Assembly (NCBI GenBank): GCA_026004015.1 | Contig: BPIH01000001.1 | Location: forward strand, 80,398-144,397 | Direction: 5' to 3' | Source of the DNA: Chloroflexota bacterium | GTDB taxonomy: Bacteria > Chloroflexota > Limnocylindria > Limnocylindrales > CSP1-4 | DNA length: 64,000 bases | Shown here: one piece after another, positions 49,819 to 58,139 of the stretch | Position numbering within the stretch: position 1 is the first letter of the stretch | Layout of the letters: every line of letters starts with the position of its first letter | Notes under the pieces: model-generated | Told to the model about the DNA's origin: nothing | Seen by the model: the letters and a program-made list of their open reading frames with translations, nothing else | Databases searched by the model: none | Position numbers and translations under genes: made by a program

Positions 49819-50073
49819 ATGCCCAGCCCGAACGAGCGCTGTCCGCGCTGCTTCCGCCGCCTCATCGTCAGCCGCTTCGACACGACCTTCCGGCTGCCGG
49901 ATCGGACGGAGCGGCTCTGCTTCGGGATCCCGGGCGGGCTCTGCGAGGCCTGCTCGCAGCTCTACATCGAGCCCGAGCTCCTCGAGCTCCTCGACCTCGG
50001 CGAGGCGCGGTGCGTCTTCGCCATCGAGAGCGATCTCGTCCTCCAGGAGGAGGCCTGGTCGAGCGCCGAGTAG
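49819..50073 (+). CDS. Small zinc-ribbon-like protein
   Basis: 84 residues from ATG 49819; a TAGGAT -10-like box is at 49760-49765. NERCPRCFRRLIVSRFDTTFRLPDRTERLCFGIPGGLCEACSQLYIEPELLELLDLGE contains CxxC and CxxC pairs about 32 residues apart, the layout of a YgiT-type or rubredoxin-like zinc knuckle. The C-terminus is helical and acidic. No partner toxin follows (the next gene is on the other strand), so an MqsA-type antitoxin role is not supported. Function unknown. Confidence 0.75.
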   Translation: MPSPNERCPRCFRRLIVSRFDTTFRLPDRTERLCFGIPGGLCEACSQLYIEPELLELLDLGEARCVFAIESDLVLQEEAWSSAE

Positions 50074-50205
50074 CGCCACGACCCTCCCTTCGGTCGACCC
50101 ACCGCCGGTCGAACCCGCCCTCGCCCGGCAGATCGGTCCGCCCGCCGTCGCCGTCGCCCGCCGCCGGTCGTCCGTCGGGGTCGACCGCCGCCCTCACCGG
50201 GCGAT

Positions 50206-51319
50206 CTATGCCCCGAACTCACCCACCGCCGAACCCCGTGATCCGGCACTGACGCCACGCCCCGTCGTCGACCCGCCGCGCGGGGCGACGGCGTCGAGGA
50301 GCCAGAGGGCGACGGCCAGTCGCCGCTGTCGTTCCGTCGCCGGCGGGACGTTCTTGAAGCGGAGGTCGAGGGCGAGGAGGGCCTCGAGGGCCGCCTCGAG
50401 CTCGCCGAGGCTCCAGCGGGCGGCCTGCTCGGCGAGGCGCTGGGCTCGGTAGGGCTTCAGCTTCAGCTGTCGGACGAGGCCGGCGGCCGTCGCTCCGGCA
50501 TCGAGGGCGGCCTTCACCTCGACGAGCTCTCGGAGCCGTCGGTGGAGCTGGGCGATGAGGAGCGGCGGCGGCGTCTCCTCGACGAGCCGATCGAGGAGGA
50601 CGAGGGCGCCGGGCCGCGTCGCCGAGCCGCGAACCCGTCGCTCGGCGACGGCGTCGAGGGCCGCCCAGGTCGAGGTCGGGATCGCCTCGGCGACGAGGGC
50701 GCGGACGTCCTCGACCCGGACCGGCTCCGAGCCGCGGTAGTGACCGAGCTTGTCGAGTTCGAGGCTCGCCAGGCGGGCCATGCCGCGCCGATCGACGTCG
50801 CCCTCCTTGACGAAGGCGCCGACCCGGGCCGCCAGCTCGGTCGCCGCGGCCGGCTCGAGGCGGATGCCGCGCTCCCGGGCCCGCTCGAGGAGCCAGCTCG
50901 TCATCGCTCCCGCGGTCCGCGCCCGGAGCTCCTTCGTCTCGCCGCCCCGGGCGGCGACCGCCGTCCGGAGGGCCTCGAGGACCGCCGACGGCCGGCTCCC
51001 GGGTGCTCCGGAGGTCGAGGATGGCGAGGGCGTTGCCGGGGGCGACGCTGTCGAGGAGCCGATCGATGCGGCTGGCGCGGCGGGCGGGCGAGCGGTCGGC
51101 GACGAGCTGCCCGGCCTCGCGGACGATGGCGATGGTGCCGCCGTCGAAGAGGGCCGCCGAGCCGAGGCGGGCGGCGACCTCGTCGAGGGCCTGCTCCGCT
51201 CCCGAGACTCGCCACCGTTCGAGGGGCGGGCCGCTCCCGGCGACCCGTCGGGCCAGCGCCGCGGCCGCCTCCTCGAGGGCGTACTCGTCGTCGCCGCTGT
51301 AGAAGCCGATCGGCACCAT
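50206..51319 (-). CDS. holA: DNA polymerase III delta subunit, frameshifted
   Basis: Clamp-loader subunit that opens the beta clamp. About 371 residues from ATG 51319: MVPIGFYSGDDEYALEEAAAALARRVAG, ALDEVAARLGSAALFDGGTIAIVREAGQLV (the typical delta strand-helix with FDGG) and NALAILDLRSTREPAV. A surplus G near 50990 then moves the frame to VLEALRTAVAARGGETKELRA, MTSWLLERARERGIRLEPAAATELAARVG, KLGHYRGSEPVRVEDVRALV and LRFKNVPPATERQRRLAVALWLL. Low overall conservation is normal. It follows comEC and comEA on the same strand, a common bacterial order (comEA-comEC-holA). Confidence 0.88.
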
Positions 51320-51758
51320 CGACAGGCCGCCTGGCGCCTCGCCCGCCTCGTTCCGGCGGCCGGCCACTCGAGCCGCCGACCGCGCCCCGTCGGAGCCGGT
51401 CACGGCGTCACCTCGGCGAGCCATCCGTCGGGGCGGTCCGCGCGGCGGGCTGGCCGTCGGGCCGAGCGTCGGTCGGGCGGAGTGGCCGCGCCCGTAACGG
51501 GCACGGGCCGTCGGACGAAGGCGATCCGGACCGGGCCGGGCCCGGCTCCCGCAGGCCGCGACCGGCGCACCCGACGCGTGGCGAGGGGCTCGGGCCGCCG
51601 CTCGGGGCGCCACCCGCCGGCGGTGGTCGTCGATCGTCGGATCGGCCGGCCCGCGGAAGTCCATCGAGGCGATCGTACCCGATCCCGGCCGTGATCCCGG
51701 CCCCGGGCCAGGGAGAGGGGAGGTGCCGCTTCGAGCCGGAGCGGCGCGTGGGCGAGTC
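51320..51758. other. Intergenic region between comEC and holA
   Basis: 439 nt with no ORF that shows the local codon bias or a recognisable protein; the minus ORF 51400-51813 is Arg/Pro-rich shadow. It may hold the holA promoter. A ribosomal protein S20 gene, often placed near holA, was looked for and not seen. Confidence 0.4.
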
Positions 51759-54251
51759 CTACGGACGCCGATGGGGAGGGGCCGGGCACGCCGCCGGGGG
51801 AGGGCGCCGGCACGAGCGGAGCGCCGATCGGTGGCGCCGCCGAGCGCCGGTCTCTCGTCGGAGCGGCTGCCTCGGACCTCGATCCAGGTCGCCGACGGTG
51901 CGCACCCCGGCCGCCGAGTGGACCTCCATGGCGCCGGGGCGGAAGACGATCTCGACGCTGCCGTCCTCGTCGGTTCGGAGAACCGCGGCGCCCGCGGCAC
52001 GGAGCCGCTCGAGGGTCTCCGGCGCCGGGTGGCCGTACGGATTGTCGGCCCCGACCGAGATGACGGCGAGACTCGGGCGGGTCGCTTCGAGGAGCCCGGC
52101 CGTCGTCGCCGTCCGGCTCCCGTGGTGGGGGACCTTCAGGAGGTCGAGCCGGGGCAGGCCCCGAGCGACGAGCTCCGGATCGACCCCCTCCTCGATGTCC
52201 CCGCTCAGGAGGAAGCGGTGCCCGACGGCCGTTCCGAGGAGGACGAGGGAGGCGTCGTTGACCTCGCTTCCCGAGTCGGGGGCGATCGCCGGCACCGTGC
52301 CGGCCACGGGCCAGAGGACGTCGAGGGTCACGCCGTCGACGGCGAGGCGGTCGCCGGCGGCCGCGACGACGGCCCGGCGGTCACCGACGAGGAGCTCGGC
52401 CAGGGTCGTCGCCGCGGGTCCCGTCCCCGCCATCCCGTTCGTCAGGATGGCGCCGACCCGGTAGCGGGTCAGGAGGGTCGGCAAGCCGGCGACGTGGTCT
52501 TCGTGGGGGTGGCTCACCACGACGACGTCGAGCCGGCGGTCCCAGGGCGGGAGCCGGGCGTCGAGGAGACGGAGGAGGCGACCCGGATCCGGCCCGCCGT
52601 CGACGAGGAGCCGGCCGCCGCGGCCGCCCTCGACGAGGATGGCGTCTCCCTGCCCGACGTCGAAGACGACGACGATCGGATCGCCGCCCGGTCGATAGGC
52701 GGCGGCGAGGAGAACGGCGAGGACCGGAACGACGAGGATCGCGGCCGGCTTGCGCCAACGGCCGCGACCCGCACCCGGCGTGCGACCCGGTCGGGCTCGT
52801 CCGCCACCGCCGCCAGCGGCCTGACGGAGCGCCGCCTCGGACCCGCGTCGCCCTCGAGCGAGGCCGACGACGGCCAGCGCCGCAGCCCCCGCGACGACGG
52901 CTCCGGTGGGCTCGGGAACGGCCAGGCTCGCGAAGGGCAGCCCGGCGGCGAGGTCCGCGGTCGTGACGATGACCCGGAGGACGAGCCAGGCCGGCATGGC
53001 GGCCACCGTCGCGGCGAGGGGTCCGACGGCGCCGACGAAGGGAGCGACGACGCCGGACAGGAGCCCGCCGACGAGGGCGATGCCGGCCAGGCCCATGGCG
53101 ATGGGGACGAGGGGAACGACCACGAGGTTCGCCAGCGGGGCGACGAGGGAGACTCCGGCCGAAGGCGGCGACGACGATCGGCAGGGTGGCGAGCTGGGCC
53201 GCCAGCGACACCCCGACGACCTCGGTCAGCCAGGCCGGCAACCGTCGGCCCGTGAGGACGGCGAGGCCCTCCGCGAAGGGCGTGCCCCAGCGGATGAGCC
53301 CGGCCGTGGCCGCGACCGAGAGTTGGAAGCCCGGCTCGGTCGCCCAGGCGGGGTCGATGACGAGAAGGCCGCAGACGGCCGCGGCGAGGGCCGCCGAGGC
53401 CCGGGTCGACCGCCCCGAGAGGCCGACGAGGAGGACGACGAGGGCCATCGTCGCCGCCCGAGACGACCGAGGCCGACGGTCCCACGAAGGCGACGTAGGC
53501 GACGACGGCGGCGATCGTCAGCCAGGCCCGGCGGGACTCGTCCCGCTCGGCGGGCCAGGGTGGCGACCGCGGCACCGACGATGGCGATGTTCCAGCCCGA
53601 GATGGCGACGATGTGGCTGAGCCCGGCCGTCGCGAAATCGGCGGCGACGCCCCGATCGACCCGCTCCCGGAGACCGACGAGGATCCCGGCCGCCAGACCG
53701 GCTTCGGGCTCGGGGATCGTGCGGGCGAGGGCATCGGCGGCGGCCGTCCGGGCGGTGGCGAGGAGCGCCGCAGGCGACTCCCGTCGTCCCATGCGCTCGG
53801 ACGTCTGGGCGGTCGCCGAGCCGGCCAGGCCACTCCGGCGGAGGTAGTCGCCGTAGGCGGTCGGCGGCGGCAGCTCGAGCCGACCGTCGAAGCGGATGAC
53901 GTCGGCCGGTCCGAGCCGCGGCTCGGGCGGGAGGTCGAGGAGGACGGCCGGGCCGTCGGGCTCGAGAGAGACGACGACCCGCTGGCGGCCGTCCCGCGAC
54001 GAGCCGACGGCCTCGACGACGCCGACCCACGGTCCGTCGCCTGTCGGCAGCGGTGGAGTCGGGGCCTCGGCCCCGAGGGCCGTCCGCCCGAGGGCGAGCC
54101 CCACGCCGAGGAAGACGAGCCCGACCCGCCCGAGATCCCTGGCCCCCGGCCGGGCGACGAGGCAGAGAAGCCCTCCCCCGAGCCAGCCGACGGCGACGAG
54201 CAGGGCGGCCGGCCTTCGCCCCGGCGCCGAGCGACTCGACCGCGACGGCAC
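51759..54251 (-). CDS. comEC: ComEC/Rec2 DNA-uptake channel, at least three frameshifts
   Basis: Forms the membrane channel for single-stranded DNA in natural transformation. Pieces in order: the N-terminal domain (LLVAVGWLGGGLLCLVARPG, GDGPWVGVVEAVGSSRDGRQRVVVSLEP, the OB-like DUF4131 region); the competence domain (AAGILVGLRERVDRGVAADFATAGLSHIVAISGWNIAIVGAAVA, LAAAVCGLLVIDPAWATEPGFQLSVAATAGLI); the membrane segment VPLVPIAMGLAGIALVGGLLS; and a C-terminal metallo-beta-lactamase domain (VVFDVGQGDAILVEGG, VVSHPHEDHVAGL, LLKVPHHGSRT). Frames change near 53555, 53465 and 53160. GTG 54251 is the earliest in-frame start; an earlier start near 54292 needs another shift. The C-terminal 50 residues are Arg-rich. 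Confidence 0.9.
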
Positions 54252-54306
54252 CGCCGAAGAGACCGACGAGCGAGCCAGCCGAGACGGGGCACCGTCGACC
54301 CGAGGC

Positions 54307-55026
54307 TCAACGGACCGTGACGAGGGCCCGGATCTTCTCGAAGGTCGCCGGCCCGACGAGCTTCCGGGTCCGGAGGTCGTCGACCGACCGGAACGGGGCC
54401 TCCTGGCGGGCGGCGACGATCTTGCCCGCGGTCACCGGTCCGATCCCCGGCAGCGCCTCGAGTTCGGCCGTCGTCGCCCGGTTGAGGTCGAGGAGGTCGG
54501 TCGTCGCCAGGGCATCGCCGTCGGTCGGCAGCCCGGGACTCGTGGGCGGGTCGTCCCGGGCGGGCACCCGGACCTGGTCGCCGTCGGCGAGGCGGGCCGC
54601 CAGGTTCAGCTCCCGGGCGACGCGCTCGGTGTCGACCCGGGGTCCGAATCCGCCGGCGGCCGCGATGGCATCGGCGACCCGGCTCCCGGGCGGCAGCCGG
54701 ACGATGCCCGGTCGGCGGACGGCACCGCCGACGTCGACGACGATGTCGTCGGCCCCAGGGTCTGGATCGGCGCTCGCCGAGGCCGTGTCCCCGCTCGCCG
54801 CCGTCGTGGCGACCCGAACGGCCGGTTCGCTCGAGCCGGCGAGAACGAAGGCGCCGCCGGCGAGGACAACCGCCAGGGCGACAGCGAGGGCGAGGAGCCA
54901 GCGGTCGCGCTGGTTCGTCGGTGGTCCGTTCTCCGACCAGAGGCTCGGTGTCTGCCCTCGGTTCGATGCCGTCGCCGATGCCCCCTCGAGGACGCGCCAG
55001 GGCGGGGGCTGCTCGCGCCCGGTCAT
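54307..55026 (-). CDS. comEA: ComEA-like DNA-binding receptor (SLBB + helix-hairpin-helix)
   Basis: 239 residues from ATG 55026, with GGGAGGGTACCGAC upstream. A transmembrane helix (LLALAVALAVVLAGGAFVLAG) anchors it. An SLBB domain follows (IVVDVGGAVRRPGIVRLPPGSRVADAIAAAGGF). The C-terminus is a tandem helix-hairpin-helix (LLDLNRATTAELEALPGIGPVTAGKIVAARQEAPFRSVDDLRTRKLVGPATFEKIRALV). It binds incoming duplex DNA at the membrane and hands it to ComEC, whose gene starts 56 nt downstream. No frameshift. Pilus genes needed for uptake are not in this window. Confidence 0.95.
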   Translation of the reverse strand: MTGREQPPPWRVLEGASATASNRGQTPSLWSENGPPTNQRDRWLLALAVALAVVLAGGAFVLAGSSEPAVRVATTAASGDTASASADPDPGADDIVVDVGGAVRRPGIVRLPPGSRVADAIAAAGGFGPRVDTERVARELNLAARLADGDQVRVPARDDPPTSPGLPTDGDALATTDLLDLNRATTAELEALPGIGPVTAGKIVAARQEAPFRSVDDLRTRKLVGPATFEKIRALVTVR

Positions 55027-55221
55027 GTCGGTACCCTCCCGGCGGGTTCGAGGCCCCGGCGGGAGGGCCGATGGTCGAGCAGCGTGAGAGACGTCCGACC
55101 GCGGCGGGGGCACGACCGCTGCGGGCGGACGTCACGGCGCCAACGCTACTCGGGCCCGCTTAGCAACGACTTATCTGCAGCCGACGCCCGATCAGCGTCG
55201 GGTCCCTCGGGCCGGCCTCGC

Positions 55222-55647
55222 TCAGAGGCGCTCCCAGTCGACCCAGCGGTCGCCATCCCAGTAGCGGTGCCAGATCCGGCCGTCCCGGCCCGGGGCGAAG
55301 ACGTCGATCCGGTCGGCACCCCAGGCCGAGGCGGCGGGTTGGCCGTCCGGGTCGAGGTCGCCGCCGAGGCTCTCCCAAGGGTGCCAGGTCGCCCTGTCCC
55401 AGTACCGGTTCCAGAGCTGGCCGTCGGGGAAGATGGCGAAGACCTCGAGCTCGCCCGGCGCCCAGGCGGTGACCGCCGGGCCGGAGGCGAGGGACCCCCC
55501 GAGGGACTCGGCCGGCGACCACTGTCCACCGTCGCCGACGCGATGCCAGAGGGACCCGTCGGCATCGACCCAGAAGAGATCGATCCGGCCCTCCGCCGGC
55601 GAGACTGCTGCCACTCGCGTCACCCTACCGCCCTCCATCGCTCCCAT
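55222..55647 (-). CDS. Lectin-like beta-propeller (PLL/fucolectin-like) repeat protein
   Basis: 141 residues from ATG 55647. Three repeats of about 45 residues: RIDLFWVDADGSLWHRVGDGGQWSPAESLGG, ELEVFAIFPDGQLWNRYWDRATWHPWESLGG and RIDVFAPGRDGRIWHRYWDGDRWVDWERL. The DG-(L/I)WHR-(Y/V)WDG-W pattern matches the sugar-binding blades of PLL-type and AAL-like lectins. Three blades are too few for a closed propeller, so it may dimerise. No signal peptide; it overlaps the preceding small basic gene by 23 nt. Ligand unknown, presumably a glycan. Confidence 0.82.
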   Translation of the reverse strand: MGAMEGGRVTRVAAVSPAEGRIDLFWVDADGSLWHRVGDGGQWSPAESLGGSLASGPAVTAWAPGELEVFAIFPDGQLWNRYWDRATWHPWESLGGDLDPDGQPAASAWGADRIDVFAPGRDGRIWHRYWDGDRWVDWERL

Positions 55648-55840
55648 GCCGTTCGTTGCCCTTCGGCGGCCGCCGCGACCGTCGATCCGCGGCCCTGCCG
55701 GCCGGGGGCTCCGGCATCGTCTCTCGATCGCCGCGTCGAGATCGCCACCGCGCCACCCGCGTCGCGAAGCGCTCGGCTTCGGCGGTCCGAAGTCGTTCGG
55801 CGATGGTCAGCCGGACGAGCCGGTCCTGATCCCACATCAT
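55625..55840 (-). CDS. Small basic protein, unknown
   Basis: 71 residues from ATG 55840 (MMWDQDRLVRLTIAERLRTAEAERFATRVARW). A helical, strongly basic protein with Arg/Pro-rich tail (RAADRRSRRPPKGNERHG). Its ATG-ATG start overlaps the TGA of the small membrane protein gene upstream, and its end overlaps the lectin-like gene, so it is probably translated as part of a three-gene unit. No family recognised; the overlap layout and N-terminal amphipathic helix are the main support. It could alternatively be a shadow. Confidence 0.55.
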   Translation of the reverse strand: MMWDQDRLVRLTIAERLRTAEAERFATRVARWRSRRGDRETMPEPPAGRAADRRSRRPPKGNERHGSDGGR

Positions 55841-56007
55841 CGGTCATCCATCCATCGCCGGCCGGTCCTACCGATCGGCTGTCGTCGCTCGCTTGTGTCG
55901 AGCGGTCGGACATCCGGACTCCAGTCGAACAGGCCGAGCTCGACGAGGGCGACGAGTGCCCCCAGCGCGGCCACGACGATGACGAACCCCACGACCCCTT
56001 CGCCCAT
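55837..56007 (-). CDS. Small single-pass membrane protein, not in ORF track
   Basis: 56 residues from ATG 56007, with TCGGAGGCAGCGTC upstream (a clear ribosome binding site). MGEGVVGFVIVVAAL-GALVALVELGLF is one transmembrane helix. The rest (DWSPDVRPLDTSERRQPIGRTGRRWMDDR) is a basic tail. Its stop TGA lies inside the ATGATG start of the next gene, a coupling signal. It is transcribed divergently from the CGNR regulator across a 94-nt AT-richer region, so the regulator may control this cluster. Function unknown. Confidence 0.7.
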   Translation of the reverse strand: MGEGVVGFVIVVAALGALVALVELGLFDWSPDVRPLDTSERRQPIGRTGRRWMDDR

Positions 56008-56042
56008 GACGCTGCCTCCGAGTAACTGGTTCAGCCGTTCTA

Positions 56043-56101
56043 CCGGTTACCGACATCGTAACCGCTTGCGGATAACCTGTCAAGGGGTGTATTGTGGTTA
56101 C
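56043..56101. promoter_or_regulatory. Divergent promoter/operator with GGTTAC repeats
   Basis: CGGTTACCGACATCGTAACCG is an inverted repeat (GGTTAC/GTAACC, 7-nt spacer). A further ATAACC (56072) and GGTTAC (56096) follow. TTGCGG, 18 nt, TATTGT (56066-56095) would start a leaderless CGNR message. The low GC content is unlike the surroundings. The repeats could be the operator of the CGNR protein. Confidence 0.55.
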
Positions 56102-56797
56102 ATGCAGCTCCGGCTCCTCGGAGGCCAGCGGCGCCCCGCCCTCCAGGACACGATCGACTTCATCAACACCCTCGAGCACTCGCGTCGAGGCGACATCGAG
56201 CACCTGCCGACGCTCGCGGCGGCGCTCGACTGGCTCGACGGGCGCGGGCTCGTCGCCGCGGACGTCGCGGCGGGCCTCGCCGGAGCCGTCGGGCAGGGCG
56301 TCACCGAGGGCGTCGCCGGAGCCGCGACCGACCCCGCCGACGCGGCCGCGCCGGATGCCGAAGGGACCGTTCTCGCCGCCCTCCGAAGAGCTCGAGCCGC
56401 CTTCCGGGCCGTCGTCGACGCCATCGTCGAGCGGCGACCGCCGGACGAGGCGGCCCTCGCCGAGGTGAACCGGCTCCTTGCCGGTCAGCCGGCTCCCGTC
56501 CTCGTCGCTGTCCCGGACGGGGTCGTCGTCGCCGAGCGGCCGGCTCCCAATCCCTTCGATGCCGCCCTCGCTCGCCTCGCCGAGCCGATCGTCGAGCTCG
56601 TCGAGTCTGGAGAGCGCGAGCGACTCCGGACCTGCGCCAATCCGTCGTGCCGGTGGGTCTTCTTCGACGAATCGCGGCCCGGCCGCCGCCGCTGGTGCGA
56701 GATGGCGACCTGCGGGAACCGGGCGAAGGCCGCTCGCCACCGGGCCCGACGGGCGTCACGGTCCAAAGGCGCCGACCCGGTGGTCGGAGGGGTCTGA
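56102..56797 (+). CDS. CGNR zinc-finger transcription regulator (ABATE-domain)
   Basis: 231 residues from ATG 56102. The N-terminus QLRLLGGQRRPALQDTIDFINTLEHS and LAAALDWLDGRGLV match the ABATE stress-sensor-like domain. The C-terminal zinc finger is complete: LRTCANPSCRWVFFDESRPGRRRWCEMATCGNRAKAARHRAR (CxxxxC...CxxxxCGNR). Members are regarded as transcription regulators of small divergent operons, which fits the neighbouring minus-strand cluster. An Ala/Gly-rich central segment (GVTEGVAGAATDPADAAAPD) is a linker. No frameshift. Confidence 0.92.
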   Translation: MQLRLLGGQRRPALQDTIDFINTLEHSRRGDIEHLPTLAAALDWLDGRGLVAADVAAGLAGAVGQGVTEGVAGAATDPADAAAPDAEGTVLAALRRARAAFRAVVDAIVERRPPDEAALAEVNRLLAGQPAPVLVAVPDGVVVAERPAPNPFDAALARLAEPIVELVESGERERLRTCANPSCRWVFFDESRPGRRRWCEMATCGNRAKAARHRARRASRSKGADPVVGGV

Positions 56798-56911
56798 GGG
56801 CAGTCCGGGCGCTGGCTCCGGACGACTCCGGACGACTCCTGGCGCCCGCTCCGGGGAGCGACTGCGGCGGGCGGCTCCGGGTGTCAGCCCGGGCGACGGC
56901 CCCGGCCCGGT

Positions 56912-56974
56912 CCCAGGGCTCGCGCCCCCGGCCCCAGGGCTCCCGACCCAGGCCCCAGGGCCCCGACCCCGATC
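56912..56974. repeat. Three-copy 21-bp tandem repeat
   Basis: CCCAGGGC recurs with CAGGGC at 56914, 56935 and 56956, exactly 21 bp apart (CCCAGGGCTCSCGMCCCMGGC). It lies at the 3' end of the minus-strand oxidoreductase gene and just after the CGNR gene, between converging genes. Seven codons per unit would encode a Pro/Arg-rich repeat, but no start is apparent. Confidence 0.75.
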
Positions 56975-57913
56975 AGCGCTCGCCCTCGAGCCTCGGCTTG
57001 ACCTCGGTCACGAGCCGGACCATCGACTCCTCGTCGTAGGGCGCCGGGAAGCCGGCGATGAAGTGCCGGTAGCCGATCTCCAGGTACGGCGCGAGCATCT
57101 CGGCCACGTCCTCCGGCGTCCCGACCGGCTGATCCTCCCAGAGCCGGCCCGGCCGTTGTGCTCGAAGATCGCCCGGAAGACCCGCTCCGCCTCGGCTCGA
57201 CTGTCCCGGATGACGACGGCCCCGATCCCGGTCGTCCGCTCGATCTCCCGGTGGTCGCGGCCGACCGCCTCGCAGTGCTGCCGGAGGATCGCCTCCTTGC
57301 GCCGAACGCTCTCGATGCCGCCCCCGACGTTGTTCATGTCGGCCCAGCGGGCGACGAGCTTGAGGGTCACCCGCTCGCCGCCACCGCCGATGAGGAGCGG
57401 CAGATGGGCCTGGATCGGCGGCGGCAGGTTCCGGGTCGCCCGGCTCGTGTAGCGCGGTCCCGTCGCCGTCGGCTCGGTCCCGTCGAGCATGCCGCGCATG
57501 ATCGGGAGGGCCTCGCCGAGCCAGCGGAGCCGCTCCGGAGGGCCGGACCCGAACTCGATCCCGAAGGCGACGTGCTCCTCCTCGAACCAGGCGGCGCCGA
57601 TGCCGAGGATGGCCCGACCTCCGGAGAGGTGGTCGAGGGTCGTCGCCATCTTCGCCACGAGGGCCGGGTTGCGGAACGTGTTCGCCCCGACCATGAGGCC
57701 GATCCGGACCCGCTCCGTGGCCGCCGCCCAGCCGGCGAGGACGAGCCAGCCCTCGAGGATCGGGCCGCGCGAATCGCCGACGATCGGGTAGAGGTGGTCC
57801 CACGTCCAGAGGGTGTCGTAGCCGAGCCGATCGGCCCGGATGCCGGCCTCGCGGAGGCTCGGCCAGTCGGTGTACTGGTTCCAGCAGAGGGCGCCGAACT
57901 TGATCGTGTCCAT
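56973..57913 (-). CDS. LLM-class (probably F420-dependent) oxidoreductase, frameshifted
   Basis: About 314 residues from ATG 57913. [102 protein letters not shown] and [26 protein letters not shown] are the flavin/F420 barrel of the luciferase-like family. A missing base near 57150 moves the frame to [48 protein letters not shown], ending LEGER. The asparagine-rich turn and GxGxGW-like loop favour coenzyme F420 over FMN. Substrate unknown. Divergent from the acyl-CoA synthetase gene. Confidence 0.88.
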
Positions 57914-58139
57914 GGCCTTGAGGATAGCCGTCGGGGACCGACCGGCGGCCGCCAGGCGGACCCCTCTGAAGGGGCCAGCCGGCCGTCGACAACGGGCCAT
58001 CTCCCCCTCATCGATCGGACGGGCCGGGGGGCTCCAATGGGGGCGGCCCCGGCATCGCCGGGGTCGCGTGGGCCCCGAGCGGTCGAATCCCGCCACCGCA
58101 CCGCCCCAGCGGCTCGACCGAGCGACGAGGAATCCTGCG

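Noticed and set aside
49819-50073. MqsA-type antitoxin
   Set aside because: The CxxC pairs resemble that zinc domain, but no helix-turn-helix and no adjacent toxin gene are present.
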